Below are positions 9,431 through 22,612 of a stretch of DNA of 64,000 nucleotides, piece by piece. The notes beneath the pieces were generated by a model. It did no database searches. It was given only the letters and a program-made list of their open reading frames with translations, and was not told the origin of the DNA. The DNA lies in contig NC_065572.1 in the NCBI RefSeq assembly GCF_937616625.2, positions 56,345,653-56,409,652 of the forward strand, written 5' to 3'. The stretch's first letter is position 1, and every line of letters begins with the position of its first letter. The position numbers and the translations under genes were made by a program. This stretch comes from Mercurialis annua. Its lineage: Eukaryota; Streptophyta; Magnoliopsida; Malpighiales; Euphorbiaceae.

Positions 9431-12400
9431 ATGGAAATAAAGTATGGGGTAGATGTCATAGGTACTCATAGGAACTACTGCAGCACATAGGATTCGAGTC
9501 ATGTCTCCTACATATATTCTTATGTTTCATAGGTTCTCAGCCTTCCCTTTTGGGATATAAGACTGCGATATACGCGTGCGAGTCGTCTAGATAATTCGAT
9601 AACGATGCTTGAATATCAAGCATGGAAATAACGTGAAGACACTGTCGAAGTCATTTGATAGTTGTACAAGGAGACGATTGACAAAGGAAGTACGAATTCA
9701 TAAAAGTGGAGTAGTTGTGGAGAAATCTTACTGGTTACAGAGTTTAGGGTCAGGAGGAAACTTACAAAAACCAAATGATATAACCTGCTATGGTTATTCA
9801 TTTAAATGATTTTAAAAGCATAATTATGCCTAAAGATGAGACGTCATCACCTTAGTGCACAATTATGCAGATGTTTTAAAAAGTGAATTTTTGAACAAAT
9901 TGTTTTGAAAGGGCCCAAAGATGATTGAAATATTTCAAACAGATTTGTTTTTCTTGTAAGTATACCTAGACCAAAACTCTGTAACAAAAGTAAATACTCG
10001 AGATCAAGTAGTAAGCGATTCTCGAGGGGGCAACAGAAGCATACAAGAGTGGAAGTTGGAGAATAAAGTTGTGACTGGGAAGTACACAGCTATTTGTAGT
10101 TAAATGAACTACAACAGGTATCCGGATATCAATGCATATCCGAGCTATGACAAGTTAAGGATAAGAATATCCTTAAACAAGGTGTTTAGGGAATTGTACC
10201 CTGAGACACTAGAAGTAAGAAAGAAGAGATATAACCTACTGATCGAGCAGTGATTAAGACGTTAGAGATACGTGATTTCACACTAGTGATTAGTATAACT
10301 TGAGTTTAGGAAGACTCAAGGATAAGTGGAAAACGCACGATTTAGAGTGTAGTTGATTGAGATAGTGTATTGATAAAGTAAGTTTCAGATGATGTCTGAA
10401 AACCGATAGGGTGTAGTAAAACCCTGATATCTTTTAATTGGACCGTTGGATCGGTTTGATTTTGGAATATGATATTCCTAAGACGGTTCTCTAGAGATTA
10501 ACCGTTGCGATCGTCAAACGGAGAGGTAGACGATGCTTGTTTTTTTTGTAACGATGGGAAACTTGCGTGAATTTTGGCAGTGAGCCAAAAGTGCAAGTGA
10601 TGAAATTATGAATTATAGAGTTTAATTAACTTAAGATTATCAATGTAAGCTCCATAGATATGTAAATGAATTTGAAAACTGTTGTGAAACAGTGGTTTCA
10701 AATTGTGAAAATTCCGATAACGGGCCTTGGAACTATCAAGTCTTGGCTGGCTGGTGCGGAATGTACATGTAGAGTACATGTATTTGAAAGTCGGGCCATA
10801 AATGTGTAAAGTATGGCCGACCAAAAGTGAAAAAAAAAATGTGAAACTTATGTTTTATTTTTAATCTGAATGTTTTGAAAACGGAGCGAGAAGTTGATAA
10901 TCAGTTAATTAAATGTAGTAGTGGCTATAGAGCATTGAGGATGACTCTTAGCTGCGAGCAAAGAGGCTATATGTATAAGGCTAAGAAATAATACGTAGCG
11001 ATAGTCAGATCAAAGATGTAAGGTCTGAGAATTTTATGCATCAGAATGAATGAAAGATTCTGAGTAAGCCATAGTTTGAGGTAAATGACCTGTTAAGAGT
11101 AGAAATATCCGGATATCAAGATAAGTGCTCCGCGATAATAAAAGGAAAAAGACTGTAGACCTGTGAAGGGACACAGCCGATAGTAAATCTATATGAGGAG
11201 ATAAGGAAGTAATATAGAGAGTAACATCGTACGAAACGAGTTACGATGAAATGAGCGTACGAGTGAAAGGTAAATCGCTTATTATATTAAAAGACAAAGT
11301 ATATAGAAAAGAAGTATTGAGTCTAAGAGCTTATGTTAAAGAATCATATAAGCTGTAATTACAGAATAAGAAGAGAAAACATAAGTTGCATTGGTGTGTA
11401 TCAATATTAAGATTAACATGGAAATGTTTTATCGATACGTGCAACAGTAAATTTGACTTTACCTAGCTATGATATAAGTAAAGTCACTAATGTAAACTCA
11501 ATTGAGATTGAGATAAGGTAAGCTGACAGTGAAGGTGTCAATAGTAGACACAACTATAAGTGTGCAAACGAGTATGCACGAAGGGGGACAGAGAAATATA
11601 ATAGAAAAACGTATCGCACGTTTGCAAAATATGGACACAAAAGAAGTTAAGATATAACCTATCGTGAGGATAGCGTAAGTTAAATCAGTTAAGTGGATTT
11701 GTAAAACGTAGTATGAGTACTACTAGTTCTAATATGGATATGAAGTGAGTGAACACTTCAACTGTTCTTATGAGATATATAAGAACATGTACTCAAGCTA
11801 TTTCTGGATTATTTTTGGAAGAAGTGTTAATGGACGATTGATATATGTGACTAATGGAGGAAGGAGATGCACAATGTGTGCGACTAGTGTTTTAAATTTT
11901 GAGAAAATGTCAGAATTAAGTTAAGATTTCCAAATGTAAGTGACAATTTGGAAACGCTAGAAATCTTAGATGATATCTAGTTGATTTGAGAAAGATCGAT
12001 GTGGTTAATAAGTGAAGGTAACTAGCGTGGTTACAGAAATTAGTAAATTTCTTGAATTTCGCAAAGTATTGCGAATGACGGTTGCAAGATTTTCTTAAAA
12101 AAATAAATAAATTTATGCACTAGTAATAAGAGTTAAGCCATGAAAGGGGTGAAAGTTGATTAGGCAAATCAACAGAAAGTATGTTTTGAGGATTTAAATG
12201 AATGACTGACTAGTGTACAAGACTTGTAACAGTTATTGTACACTGAGTATTAAAGAATCAAGTAAAGATATGTTATGATATATAACATAATTGAGTTATA
12301 GAAAATGTTCCTCGATGACTGAGAAAGCACGAGGTAAATTGTCAATGATGATTAGGAATTGACAATAGTTATTGTCGCACTAACAGTCGAAAGACACTAA

Positions 12401-13978
12401 TAGTGTGATATGAAGTGCGAACTAATTACGAGATAAGAGATATTGTGATAGAAGTTGAGACACACTATTTGTAGGATATGTGTACGTTACCTACGAACTA
12501 AAAGTTAATGGATGTTGATTTTTTAGACAGGAAAAGATGCTTGGTAAGTAAAAACCAAAAGATTATGATATTAGAAGAATATCATATAGAGATCCTACAA
12601 CCTAGCTGTAAAGAGAAAGTTAGTGAGTTGTATATCAGAGTAGCGCAGTGGAAGTGTGGAGGTTTGCAGAAATTATATGCATACTACAATACTGTGCTAG
12701 CGACCATTAAGTAAGACATTCAAATTTTGATAGTCAAGTATTAGACGTAAGGTCTCAAACCTTGGATTTTTATTGGCTCAACCAGAATGAGACCAATATG
12801 AAGTGATTAATTTAGAGGGAGTTTAAACTAGAAATACTCAATTAGAGTATGTAATGAGTATTGATACGCAAAGAAAAGTTTGAGATTTCAGTATTGTTGA
12901 TGACATACTGAAACAGGACGATTGATTGTGTGAACCAGACATATATAGTCTGAGTATCACGTAAATTATTTTGTCACAGTACCACGAAAAGGGTACTATG
13001 ATGTCAAAGGAATGTATCGAGGGAACGATATAAAGAAAGAGGTGAAAAGGATGGTAGAAAAATGTCTAGGAGATGAGTAAGTCAAGCTGGAATGACAGTG
13101 ACTATACTGATTTTGGCAATATTGCCAGAACTAGAATGGAAATGAGAAGATGTCAAAGGATATTAGTCAAAATACCTAAGTACTAGGAAAGTTTGGACTT
13201 AAATGGTTATGAACAGTATGATGAAGATCATATATTTCATACTCTCAAAACTTTGCATATAACAGCAAGTTGACGAGAGTCTAGACAATAAAGGAGAAGT
13301 CTACAGGCGACTAAAACTTCTAAGAAGTTTTAGGTCAATGATTAGAAGATAGTATCGTTTGTTTCCCATAAGTAACAAACGACTTAAAGGGGTAAACCCA
13401 GTAGTAAGATTATACACAACCCTAAGTGTATGCTAATTGTGGAATTGAAATAGTATATACGATTAAGAGAATCGTTTAAATACTAACTAATGCTATAAGA
13501 AGCATTAGGCAATCAAAGAAATATATCTTATTTGTGTTAAGAAAAGTGAGGCAAAGAGAAGTGGAAAGAGATAGAGATCGTGTAAGTATATACGATTGAA
13601 CAGTGTATGGATTTACGCTTCGTTGACAGACGAAGAACATTCAGTGAAAGACACTGATCCAAAGAGTAAGAGTAATTAAGAGGTTAAGAGGAATACGATA
13701 AAGAATATAACCTAGGTTATAACGAAATGTGAAGTGTTAACTCCAAGTCACGATGAATCGTGACATATAAGGAAATTGCATAAAAATGCAACCGACGAGC
13801 TAGCGTCGTGATAAGTATTTCGTGTATCGTACACGAATAGTGTAAGGATGGATTTTAGAATCTACCTCTAGTAAAAATAAACTTATGCTACATAAAACAT
13901 AAGAATTGAGGTATGAAAGATTTTAAGGGTTAATAAAATTATGTGGCTAAGATTTTAAATTCGAGGACGAATTTTTAT
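9431..13978 (+). other. Non-coding interior of the LARD-like element
   Basis: About 4.5 kb without any ORF above about 70 codons on either strand and without retroviral protein motifs that I can recognise. The base composition looks like slightly purine-rich single-copy sequence rather than satellite. The segment around 9455-9505 (a GTCATAGGTACT-type motif and GAGTCATGT) resembles the start of the interior of the other LTR element at 38220-38265, which suggests related families. It may hold packaging and dimerisation signals, but none can be identified by eye. Confidence 0.75.
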
Positions 13979-13991
13979 AAGGAGGGGAGAA
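13979..13991 (+). other. Polypurine tract
   Basis: AAGGAGGGGAGA followed by A immediately precedes the TG of the 3' LTR at 13992. It is preceded by TTCGAGGACGAA, a context common just before plant Ty3/gypsy polypurine tracts. Confidence 0.92.
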
Positions 13992-16991
13992 TGTAATACC
14001 CCGTAATTTTAAGTAATTAGAATATGCCACGAGGTCAAATTGGAGTAATCAAAATATTAAAAATAATATTTTGTGGGTTCGAATATTAAGAAAAATATTC
14101 GGAAAGACTAAATTTAATAGTCAAAAGATAATAGTAGGTTTGACTATTTAAGATTATTAAATCACGGGAAGTGATTTAATAGATTCGGAATACGTAAATT
14201 AAATTTAAACGTAAATTTAATTTATACGAATCCGTAAAAGAGTATCGTAATAATAGGAGTTTAAAATTTAAATCGGGAATTTAAATTTTAATAAACGAGT
14301 GTGAACGGGAGTAATAAATTTGAAAATACTCTTTAGTGTCGTATAAATTGATATATTGATAATTAAAATATCAATGTACCACTCTAAATGGAGAGTTTAA
14401 GATTTCGGACAAAACCCCGAAATTAGAATGTCGAAACTCGGAAAGCTTGACGAGTTATGGACGAATATAAATTAAGATATATATATAAATATATATATTA
14501 AAAAAAATAAAATAAAAAGAAAATAAAAAGAATGAGGCGGTGGAGAAGTGGGCGCCAAGTTGGAAAAATATCCATATTGATCCCTGAACTTTTAACTTTA
14601 ATTAGTTTCAGTTATAAACTAATTAAATGTTATTAGTTGGTCTAAATTAAATATAAAATCATATATAAGTCCCGAGCGAATAATTTTGGTGTCATTATTC
14701 GCGAAATAATTCGAAGAAGCTACGGTTCAATTTTCATTAAATTTAGACGTAGTAATTTTATTTAAGTGGGACTGATTTAGACCTAATAAATCTTTGGAGA
14801 TTTATTTAAAATAAAATATAAGTTGGATGCGAATAAAAATTATATTTTTATTCGTTTTATATTTTATTGGATTTTTGGGTAAAGTTTGACGGAATTTAGA
14901 ATTAGTCTCCGTTTGGGCTACGGACGACTAATTAAAATTAGAGTTAAAGTGCATGATTGAGCTAGTACCTAATGGTACTTTAGCCAAATCATTTCTCTAT
15001 AAATAGAGAAGAGGGGCAGCCTCACTTCCTTGCGCAGGGAAGGAGGGACCTGCTTGCTAGGCTTAGCAAGCAGAGGTGAGACGGTGCCGGCGCGGCGCGA
15101 TCCGATTTCGCGATTCCGACTTCGATTTCTTCGGTAGTCCGGTAGTACGAGGTAATAATCGATAATTAGTAATCGATTAAATAGAAAATAAATTAAAATA
15201 TTATAAACGTAGGAAGCACGTCGGGAATCGGCCCGGGAACGAAGTTCCGAGGATGGCCTGACGGTGTACACGAACGTACACAAAAGTGCACGAACGTGTA
15301 CCAAGTGCACGAACGTGTACCATGTGCACGAACGTGCATTGGCCAAGGGTTGTGCACGAACGTGCACAGGCAGTGCACGAACGTGTACAGGCCCTACACG
15401 GACGCGTAGTCCAACTCCGAAGGGGTCTTTTCAGGCGGCGAATCCGAGGGGACTTCGCCTAGTAGGACGGTGTGTTTACCGTCAGTCAATAAATGTTTAA
15501 AGGTGAACATTTTAAAATGATATAAGTCTATACGTTAAAACGATACGACGTTTTAACTAGGCTTTACATTAATCAAAGTGATTAATATTAAAAGGACTAT
15601 AAGTCCATACCAAGAGTGGTATTATATATTGAACGAGAAGTTCAATATTGAGATTAGTTTATATGCGATATTTATAGTGTCAGAGTTTGTTTATTGAGTC
15701 TATCGTTTATACGATAGGACTAGAGTTAAAATTCAATGTCTAATGTGTTTTGACATTTGAATTTTAATTAGATCCGACGAGTGGTCGATCTAGTGAGCCA
15801 AACACCAACGTGTTTGACTGACAAGCTTGCTTGGAGCTTACGTTTTTAAAAAAATGGGGACGACTGTACTGTGAGTTTTACTTTGTGGTTTTTACTTTTG
15901 AATATTTATATTTAAACTGTTTTTAAATAACAAATCGCACTAGTATAACTTAACCATGAAAGATCCATTGGAACAAGCTTCCTATTGGTTGTCAGTAGGA
16001 CTGTGTGATCACCAGTAGTGTTTCTCGATACGAGCCTGTGTCTGACATAGAGGTCAGTTAATGTCATTGGGCGTTGGAAGTGCTAGCGACCCTGACTTAA
16101 CAGTCTGAGACGGCAGTAACGGTTACGGTCACAGGCAGTACTGTGATGGCAGTTTCACGGTTACGGTCCAGACACCCGGCTTAGACGGCAGTGATTCAGT
16201 TCACGGTCTAAGGCCTATATTGTGTAGGTTGAGACCCATACAATAGTCTGTCTTGTAGGGTTTCATCTGGATCGACTAATTGGTAATATTTTACATATAC
16301 AAATGTTTATGTATTTGCGATTTGAATATTCAACTGTAAAATTGTAGACTCACTCAGAAATATTTATATTTCTGACCCTCCCCAATGTTCACTTTTCAGG
16401 TAATCAAGTACGAGGTCGGACTTCCATAATAATTCTGGAAGTCAATGTCAGTCATACCTCTAGAGCTGCAAGTAGTTGGGTACTGGGAAGTCTGTCTTTC
16501 TATTTACAGCAGTTCAAACTATCTTGATAAACTCTGATTTGAACTACTGTATATATATATATGATTGAAAAGCTGCGTGTTTTCTTAAATGCTTTAACCA
16601 GTTGTTTGAGAGATACACTGGTTTCATATTTTTAGCATTTTAGGATTGTATTGGAAACAGAGCATGTACGTCATATGAGATTGATGTTTGCGTTCTGGTT
16701 TCTTGAAATACAATCGGGGTTTTAAGAACCCAGTTTTCAGAAATGTGTTTTCGTTAAACGAGAAAAGGTTTTAACGGTATTTTCTGAAAACAGATCATAC
16801 GTGATGTATGGTCTTGAATTACGATCGCGTTTTTAATAAAGGTGTTAAAGTATTTATGCAACGAGGTTGCAAACCTTATTATGTTTTAAAACGCGAAAAA
16901 TTTATAAAGGATTTTAGGCTTACTACGGGTTTCGGAGCAACCACTCCCATTCCCTAGCGCCGGTCGTGATCCATGAATTTGGGTCGTGACA
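13992..16991 (+). repeat. 3' LTR of the LARD-like element
   Basis: Near-identical to the 5' LTR, offset by 7679 bp up to a 2-bp insertion near 16022. Substitutions seen by eye lie near 14503, 15036, 15253, 15846, 15866 and 15995. The TATA box is at 14998-15005, the hairpin array at 15264-15409, and the end TGACA at 16987-16991, followed directly by the ATTTC target copy. Confidence 0.95.
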
Positions 16992-17092
16992 ATTTCGCAA
17001 ATTGTATTACACAACAACTTAATTCCAATTCTCATTTTCAAATCCAAGCTCTTTTGATTAGTAGCTATTGATGAACAACATAAAAATATCAT

Positions 17093-18158
17093 GGCTTAAT
17101 ACATCATTTGACCCCTAAACTATACCATTTTATTCTCGGCGACCTATAAACTAATTTCGTGTTCTTTTGGACCTCTTAACTCTTTTTTTTATTCTATTTA
17201 ACCCCTCATTCGGAATGTGCACACCACGCGCGATGACGTGGTTAAAATTGCTGAATTGGCTTTGCTGACATGGGGTTGAATAGAATAAAAAAAATAGTTA
17301 AGAGGTCCAATGGAACACTAAAATAGTTTAGAGGTCATAGGGAATAAAAGGGTAAGGATTAGGGGTCAAAAAATATATTAAGTCTAAATATTTTTTTTTA
17401 ATTTAAAATAAAAAGTGATGTACTTTACATATTATTTGAAAAAATCATTTAAGGCTTTAAAAATCATGAAATTTAGCGTGTTTTCCAATTTTAATACATA
17501 TTTTAAAAATTCAGAATTGATTTGAAAAGTTTGAAATTGCAAAAAATTAAAAGCTGGTGTATTAAAATTTTTAAAATTGAAAATTCGTGAAACACACTAA
17601 AAATTATAATTATTTAAAAAATTAGTATTTTTTTAATATTATCACAATATAGTAAATTTATATATTTTATAATATCGTTAACAACAGACAAACTTCATTT
17701 ATCATTATTGACATGTAAACAAATATTTACATGTACAAGAAGTTATATTATGTAATTATTTGACTAAATTTCAATATTTTTTGATTTTTTTAGAAAATTA
17801 AATAGATAAAAATTAAATAATTGTAATTTTGAGAAGGTTAAATGGGTAAAAATTAAAAGTTTGAAGATGCAATAGGAAAATAAAATAAGTTCAGGGGTCA
17901 AATAGAACAAAATAATGTAGTTCGGGGGGTTCAATAAAACAATTTATGCATTTTAATTACCCTTCACGCGCTTCAAAGCGTTTGCAAACACGCGCTTTTG
18001 CCACGTTGAAGGAAAAAGGTCAGATCGGCAAAAAAGTTGCAGTTGACGGGTTAAATAGAACAAAAAATAAAGCTAAGAATTCCAATATAATATCAAATTA
18101 GTTTAAGAGTCTCAAAGAATAAAAGTATATAGTTTAGGGGTCAAATGATGTATAAGCC
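17093..18158. mobile_element. Non-autonomous MULE-like element, family F4
   Basis: A 1066-bp element with terminal inverted repeats of about 25-30 bp. The left end begins GGCTTAATACATCATTTG, and the right end is the complement of GGCTTATACATCATTTG. A perfect 10-bp direct repeat AAAATATCAT flanks it (17083-17092 and 18159-18168), within the Mutator-like range. The interior holds AT-rich sequence and a short GC-richer part near 17960-18045. No transposase was seen. It split a pre-existing sequence that resumes at 18169. Confidence 0.92.
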
Positions 18159-18168
18159 AAAATATCAT

Positions 18169-19204
18169 GCCAATTTCAGATTTAACATTATATACAAAAC
18201 GCTAAACAAATTCATAATGCAAAAAGTTAGAAAACGCATAATCATCGTTTAAATCATGCCAAACCAATTCCAATCATTATACATCAGAAAATAATCATAC
18301 TAGAATCCATTTTAAACATATATATCAGATCATAAAACTCAGACCATCAATCATAAGGTTTCAATCCGCAAAACACCCTTAAACATTCAATTCTACGCAT
18401 ATAACATGAACAATAAAATACAAAGGGGATGAAGACAATACCTTAGAGTGATGTAAAACACAATTAGACAAGGATTAATCCAAGAGAATAGGGTCTGGAC
18501 CAATAAAAATAAAGCCATAATCACTTCAACGAAGAACACCACAAAGGAATCGTGTAGATCTCGCGAAAAGGACGAACAATCACCAAACAATTGTGAAAAA
18601 CCACCAAGGATCATGAGGGAATGATTAAAAATGAGTTTTTCTGAGCTTTATGTCTAACAGAGTGAAAAGGGGCTGAAAGAATTAAGTTAAGGATCAATTT
18701 ATACAAAAACAGCGGACCCTACAGTGTCGTGTCGCGCCTGCGACACAGACAGGTCGCGCCCGCGACAAACATAAGTCGCGCCCGCGACCTAGGAAGATAA
18801 TCTCCACCGACAAGATTTGAGTGAAATCTCTCAGGAACAACATAGCCGAACGGCAGTATAATCCGACGGTGCAATTGGGAGATATGGACATTATATAAAA
18901 AGCATGTCAGGTTTGAAAAGTGCACAAACACATCTACCATAATTGCCCAAAAACAAATCAAATCAACATCAAATACCCGCACGACACATGTGACACATAC
19001 AATATACAAAATAAGGCTAAATCAAGGTGTGACAATTCAATAATCAATTCGAACCAATCCTAAATCAAGTCGAAAACAAGATTTAACATCACCAAAAGGT
19101 TATGCACACCAAACCAAGGTTTCAAAGAATCAAACCATCAAAGATCAACCCAAAAAACATCGGAAAGTTCATCGGAACAAGCCGGAAAAATACGGGGTAT
19201 TACA
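18169..19204 (-). repeat. LTR-like relic (minus strand), start uncertain
   Basis: Read on the minus strand it begins at 19204 with TGTAATACCCCGTATTTT, the same opening as other LTRs here. It then has a TATA-like segment near 18892, a GC-rich hairpin cluster at 18729-18788 and a T-rich leader-like part. I did not find a matching GTGACA end, so the 3' end is unknown. It may lie across the MULE and LARD insertions, towards 5830-6312. It directly abuts the gag relic at 19205. Confidence 0.55.
18729..18788 (-). repeat. Three GC-rich hairpins (GTCGCG...CGCGAC)
   Basis: Inverted repeats at 18729-18746 (arms GTGTCGC / GCGACAC), 18753-18766 and 18775-18788 (arms GTCGCG / CGCGAC around CC). Stem sequence is unrelated to the other LTR arrays but the layout and the place in the LTR are the same. 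Confidence 0.8.
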
Positions 19205-19831
19205 GTTGAGAGCCGAAATAAGAGATAATAGGAGATTTTGCAAATTCCATGTCGAGCATGGACATGACATCGACAAATGTCGGGACCTCAAGGTCGAAAT
19301 TGAAAGAATTATTGATTCTGGCGAGCTCAGAACATTCGGAACCAAAAAGGAAAAAAGCAACAATGACCAAGGAGAGAAGAGGAGCAGAGACGACAAAACA
19401 AAGGAAAGAAAAGAAGAGAACCCTCGAAGATCTTGGGAACAGTCCACATGATCAATGGTGGCGGACCCAGCAGTTCGACCATTAGAAAGAAACAAAGAAA
19501 AGAAGTGATGAACATCAAGGAAACACACATGCCTCCAGTGATTTTTGAAGTTGAAGACTATGAGCATGTAAAAGCACCACATACTGATGCTCTGCTGGTG
19601 ATAACCATCATCAGAAATTGAAACATGAAGAGGATCCTCGTAGACGAGAAGAGTGCTGTCAACTTAATGACAAATACGGCTTATAAGAGCCTGGGAGGAC
19701 CATCCATCAACCTATTGGGTGCGGTCATCCTGGAGGTAATCATTGGATCAGAAAAAGGAATCAACAAAAAGGTCACGTCTCTATGTAATATAGTCAACAT
19801 GGTCCTAACCTATAACACAGCTGGACATTAA
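19205..19831 (+). pseudogene. Tat-type Ty3/gypsy gag end and protease relic
   Basis: Three overlapping open stretches on the plus strand form one broken gag-protease segment. The first (19206-19451) has a zinc-finger-like pattern C-x2-H-x4-H-x4-C (C-K-F-H...H...C at residues 12-25), then C-R-D-L-K and E-I-E-R-I-I, the usual gag tail of Tat-lineage elements, followed by a charged Lys/Glu/Arg tract. The next (19433-19621) has the G-G-P-S and P-H-T-D-A-L-L-V spacer that precedes protease. The last (19625-19831) has R-I-L-V-D-E-K-S-A, the protease active-site region, in which Gly after D-E is replaced by Lys. The frames differ, so frameshifts separate them. No reverse transcriptase follows, because sequence turns into repeat X by about 19985. 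Confidence 0.8.
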
Positions 19832-21480
19832 GTGTCGTTTGCAGAAGACTTTTTTTGCAATAAATGCCGTTCACAACGTGAAACGGTTGTGTTGCATAAT
19901 TTTCCTTTGCACTAAGGATGGTTAAGCCATAATAATCTAATTAAAATGGGCTTCTCCGGTGGAGAGAGTAATTTCCTTCTTAACTAATTATACTTAATAT
20001 TCACATCTATAGCACATTATATAATTATAACAAATTGATTAAGAATTTTTCATGACCTCTCTTTACAAACATATTGATAATTATGCACATGAGAGAATTT
20101 AAAAGTAAATAATTCAGCAACTGCTATGTCGATTTTCACTAGAAGTTTTATATTCCAATGAATTTGTACCTGACGTAGCGATGGCGAAACAATTAATAGT
20201 AAGTACTATTTTATTTTTCAAAAGCTAATTAAAATAAAATTTTATATAAAATAATCATACTAATATTATTGTTGTGCTTTCTATGGGACTCCTAATATGA
20301 TAATATAAATTTTTATTTTTTGTTAGTTGGAATAAATACTATCAAGTACTATTAATTTAAGATAAATAATATTTTATTTGATAAAATAAACTATTATTAT
20401 TAAACTACTACTATTATTTCTATATAAAGTTGCTAATTTTTAATTTAATCTTAAATTGATAATTGTTAATTAATTAAAATAGTACAATGTAATTATGCAA
20501 ATATATGAGCAGATATTATGATGTTAGGTAAAAATAATAAAATAATGAGTAGGTAGGTAAAAATAATATAATGATGAGTTTTGTACATAAATTAGTATAA
20601 AGATGAATACGTAATTGTATGAGAATTATTTTATAGAATAAATTTTTTGTAGATAATTTTGTGAAATAAATTTTACTTGGAATTATAATGAGATATTGAA
20701 GAAAATTAAAATATTTTTAGCTAATATCATTACAAGTTATCTAGAATTTGGAGACCAAATATGTCAAGTGGTGAAGATGCACAAATTGAACAATCTGTTG
20801 GGAAGAGGAAGAGAAAACACCAAATCTGAAACAATGATAAAAGAAAAATTTAAAATATTAATCGTTTATTACTAAAGAAGACTCCAAAACAAATTAGACA
20901 ATGCATTAATTTGGGAATTTCAGCTCTAAAATGACTCTTCTAGCAATAAATCTTCTTTGTTGTATACATATCTTTTCCTATTTTAGCCTACTGCTATCAT
21001 AATTAAGAATCTAACCCTATAAAATTTAAATAAAAAAAGAGTATCATAAAGAGTGTGAAAAGAGAGAAGTTAGGAAAATAACTTAGTTAATCGTTGATTC
21101 TAGTTTTGATTTCTCATCAAATGAATAATATATTTTTCTTGAGATCTTAATTAATACGAATATAATAGCGTCGAACCTTGATAAATTTATTTGTTTATAG
21201 TTTGTTGAAATGTGAGCATCACCTTTTTTCTGAATAAAGAAATGTGATCACATTCTAGTTTTTGAAGTTAGAATTTTAAAATAAAGATCGCTAAAATATT
21301 GTTTTAGATTTATAATTCAACTAGTGATGGATAGTTGTTTCAACTGTATTCTTTAATATAAAAAATCAGTTTGCAAATATTAGAAAAATTTGATTAAAAA
21401 TTTACTTAATATGCACATCCATAAAACATTATTTTAGTATAGCAAACTAATTAAGATTTTTTCATGACCTCTCCTTATAA

Positions 21481-21970
21481 GGCATAATGCCTCAAAAAAA
21501 CTCCGACCTTTTAACCCCTTTTCAATCCTACCCCGACGTTGAAAATTGGACAATTTTATCCTTTATTGTGTTTCAATTGTACCATTAATTTGACGTTTTT
21601 TTCGTTTGGAAAAAATTTAAAAACGTTCTCCATGTCTAGCATAAATTAATTTTATATGTTGAAAATTTATTTAGATTTAGCTAAATCAATTAAAAGTTTA
21701 AATTAGTTTTAATTTGACTATGGCTTTTAGTTAGTTTTTAAAAATAAAAGACTTATTTGTATTTTTTTGAATGGAAATAAATTTAATTTTATCTTTAAAC
21801 TTAGTTAATTAAATGATTTTATCATTTAAATAAAAAAATTGTGAAAAAATAAAGAATGAGGGTACAATTGAAACAAGAAAATACGAAATAGGGTAAAATT
21901 GACTGGTTTTCAACGTAAGGGTAGAATTGAAAAGCGGCTAAAAAGTCGGGGTTTTTTAAGGTATTAGGCC
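21481..21970. mobile_element. MULE-like MITE, family F3, inside X copy C
   Basis: A 490-bp insertion relative to X copy B. Terminal inverted repeats begin GGCATAATGCCTCAAAAAAA on the left and, complemented from the right, GGCCTAATACCTTAAAAAAC. The interior has the pattern of AATTGAAA and TTTTAACCCC-type arms also seen at 25918-26283. Flanks do not give a clean 9-bp duplication (TCCTTATAA against TATTGATAA), possibly because of a small deletion on the left. Confidence 0.8.
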
Positions 21971-22307
21971 TATTGATAATTATCCACATGAGAGAATTTA
22001 AAAGTAAATAATCCAGCAGATGCTTTGTCGATCTCCTCTAAAAAATTTATTTTCCAATGAATTTGAACCTCTGACGGTAGCGATGGCGAAACAATTAATA
22101 GTAGGTACTATTTTATTTTTCAAAAGCTAATTAAAATAAAATATTATTATAAAATAATCATACTAATATTATTGTTGTGCTTTCTATGGGACTCTTAATA
22201 TGATAATATAATTTTTTATTTTTTGTTAGTTGGAATAAATACTATCAAGTACTATTAATTTAAGATAAATAATATTTTATTTAATAAAATAAACTATTAT
22301 TATTAAA

Positions 22308-22612
22308 GGGGTAATGTCATAAAAATTCACGAACTTTACACGTTTTCTCATTTTAATCATGCACTTTAAATTTTTTCATTTTCATGCACGAACTACCATT
22401 TTTTCTCAAATTCATGAATGGTGCTGAGGTGTCATGGCTCCATTGGTGTAGTTTGCTGAGGTGGAGGTCATTACCGATGAATGAGTGCCACCTCAGCACT
22501 GTGTACGAGTTTGGGAAAAAGTAGTAGTTCGTGTATGAAAATAAAAAAATTTAAACTTCGTGATTAAAATGAGAAAACGTGTAAAGTTCGTGATTTTTTT
22601 TGATATTAACCC
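22308..22612. mobile_element. MULE-like MITE, family F1, inside X copy C
   Basis: A 305-bp element closely related to 4390-4696, with the same GTGCTGAGGTG / CACCTCAGC internal inverted repeat. A perfect 9-bp duplication ATTATTAAA lies at 22299-22307 and 22613-22621. The empty site is visible in X copy B at about 20400. Confidence 0.92.

Larger units (their letters stand above)
6313..16991 (+). mobile_element. Complete non-coding LTR retrotransposon (LARD-like)
   Basis: A 10,679-bp element with two near-identical LTRs (2998 and 3000 bp), TG...CA ends and a perfect 5-bp target duplication ATTTC at 6308-6312 and 16992-16996. A primer site matching the 3' end of initiator-Met tRNA starts 5 bp after the 5' LTR, and a purine tract sits directly before the 3' LTR. 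The 4.68-kb interior has no recognisable gag, protease, reverse transcriptase or integrase, and its longest ORFs are about 70 codons. By eye the LTRs differ at about six positions plus one 2-bp indel (about 0.2%), so the insertion is recent. The lack of genes is therefore unlikely to be decay after insertion. Ends resemble Ty3/gypsy elements, which is an inference. Confidence 0.95.

Noticed and set aside
18393..19582. Several minus-strand ORFs of 65-137 codons between 18393 and 19582
   Set aside because: Those below 19204 fall in an LTR-like relic and its hairpin cluster. The one at 19169-19582 is opposite the gag/protease relic, whose zinc-finger pattern is clear on the plus strand.
21472..21979. 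A 9-bp target duplication for the MITE at 21481
   Set aside because: The flanks TCCTTATAA and TATTGATAA agree at only 6 of 9 positions, which is not convincing.
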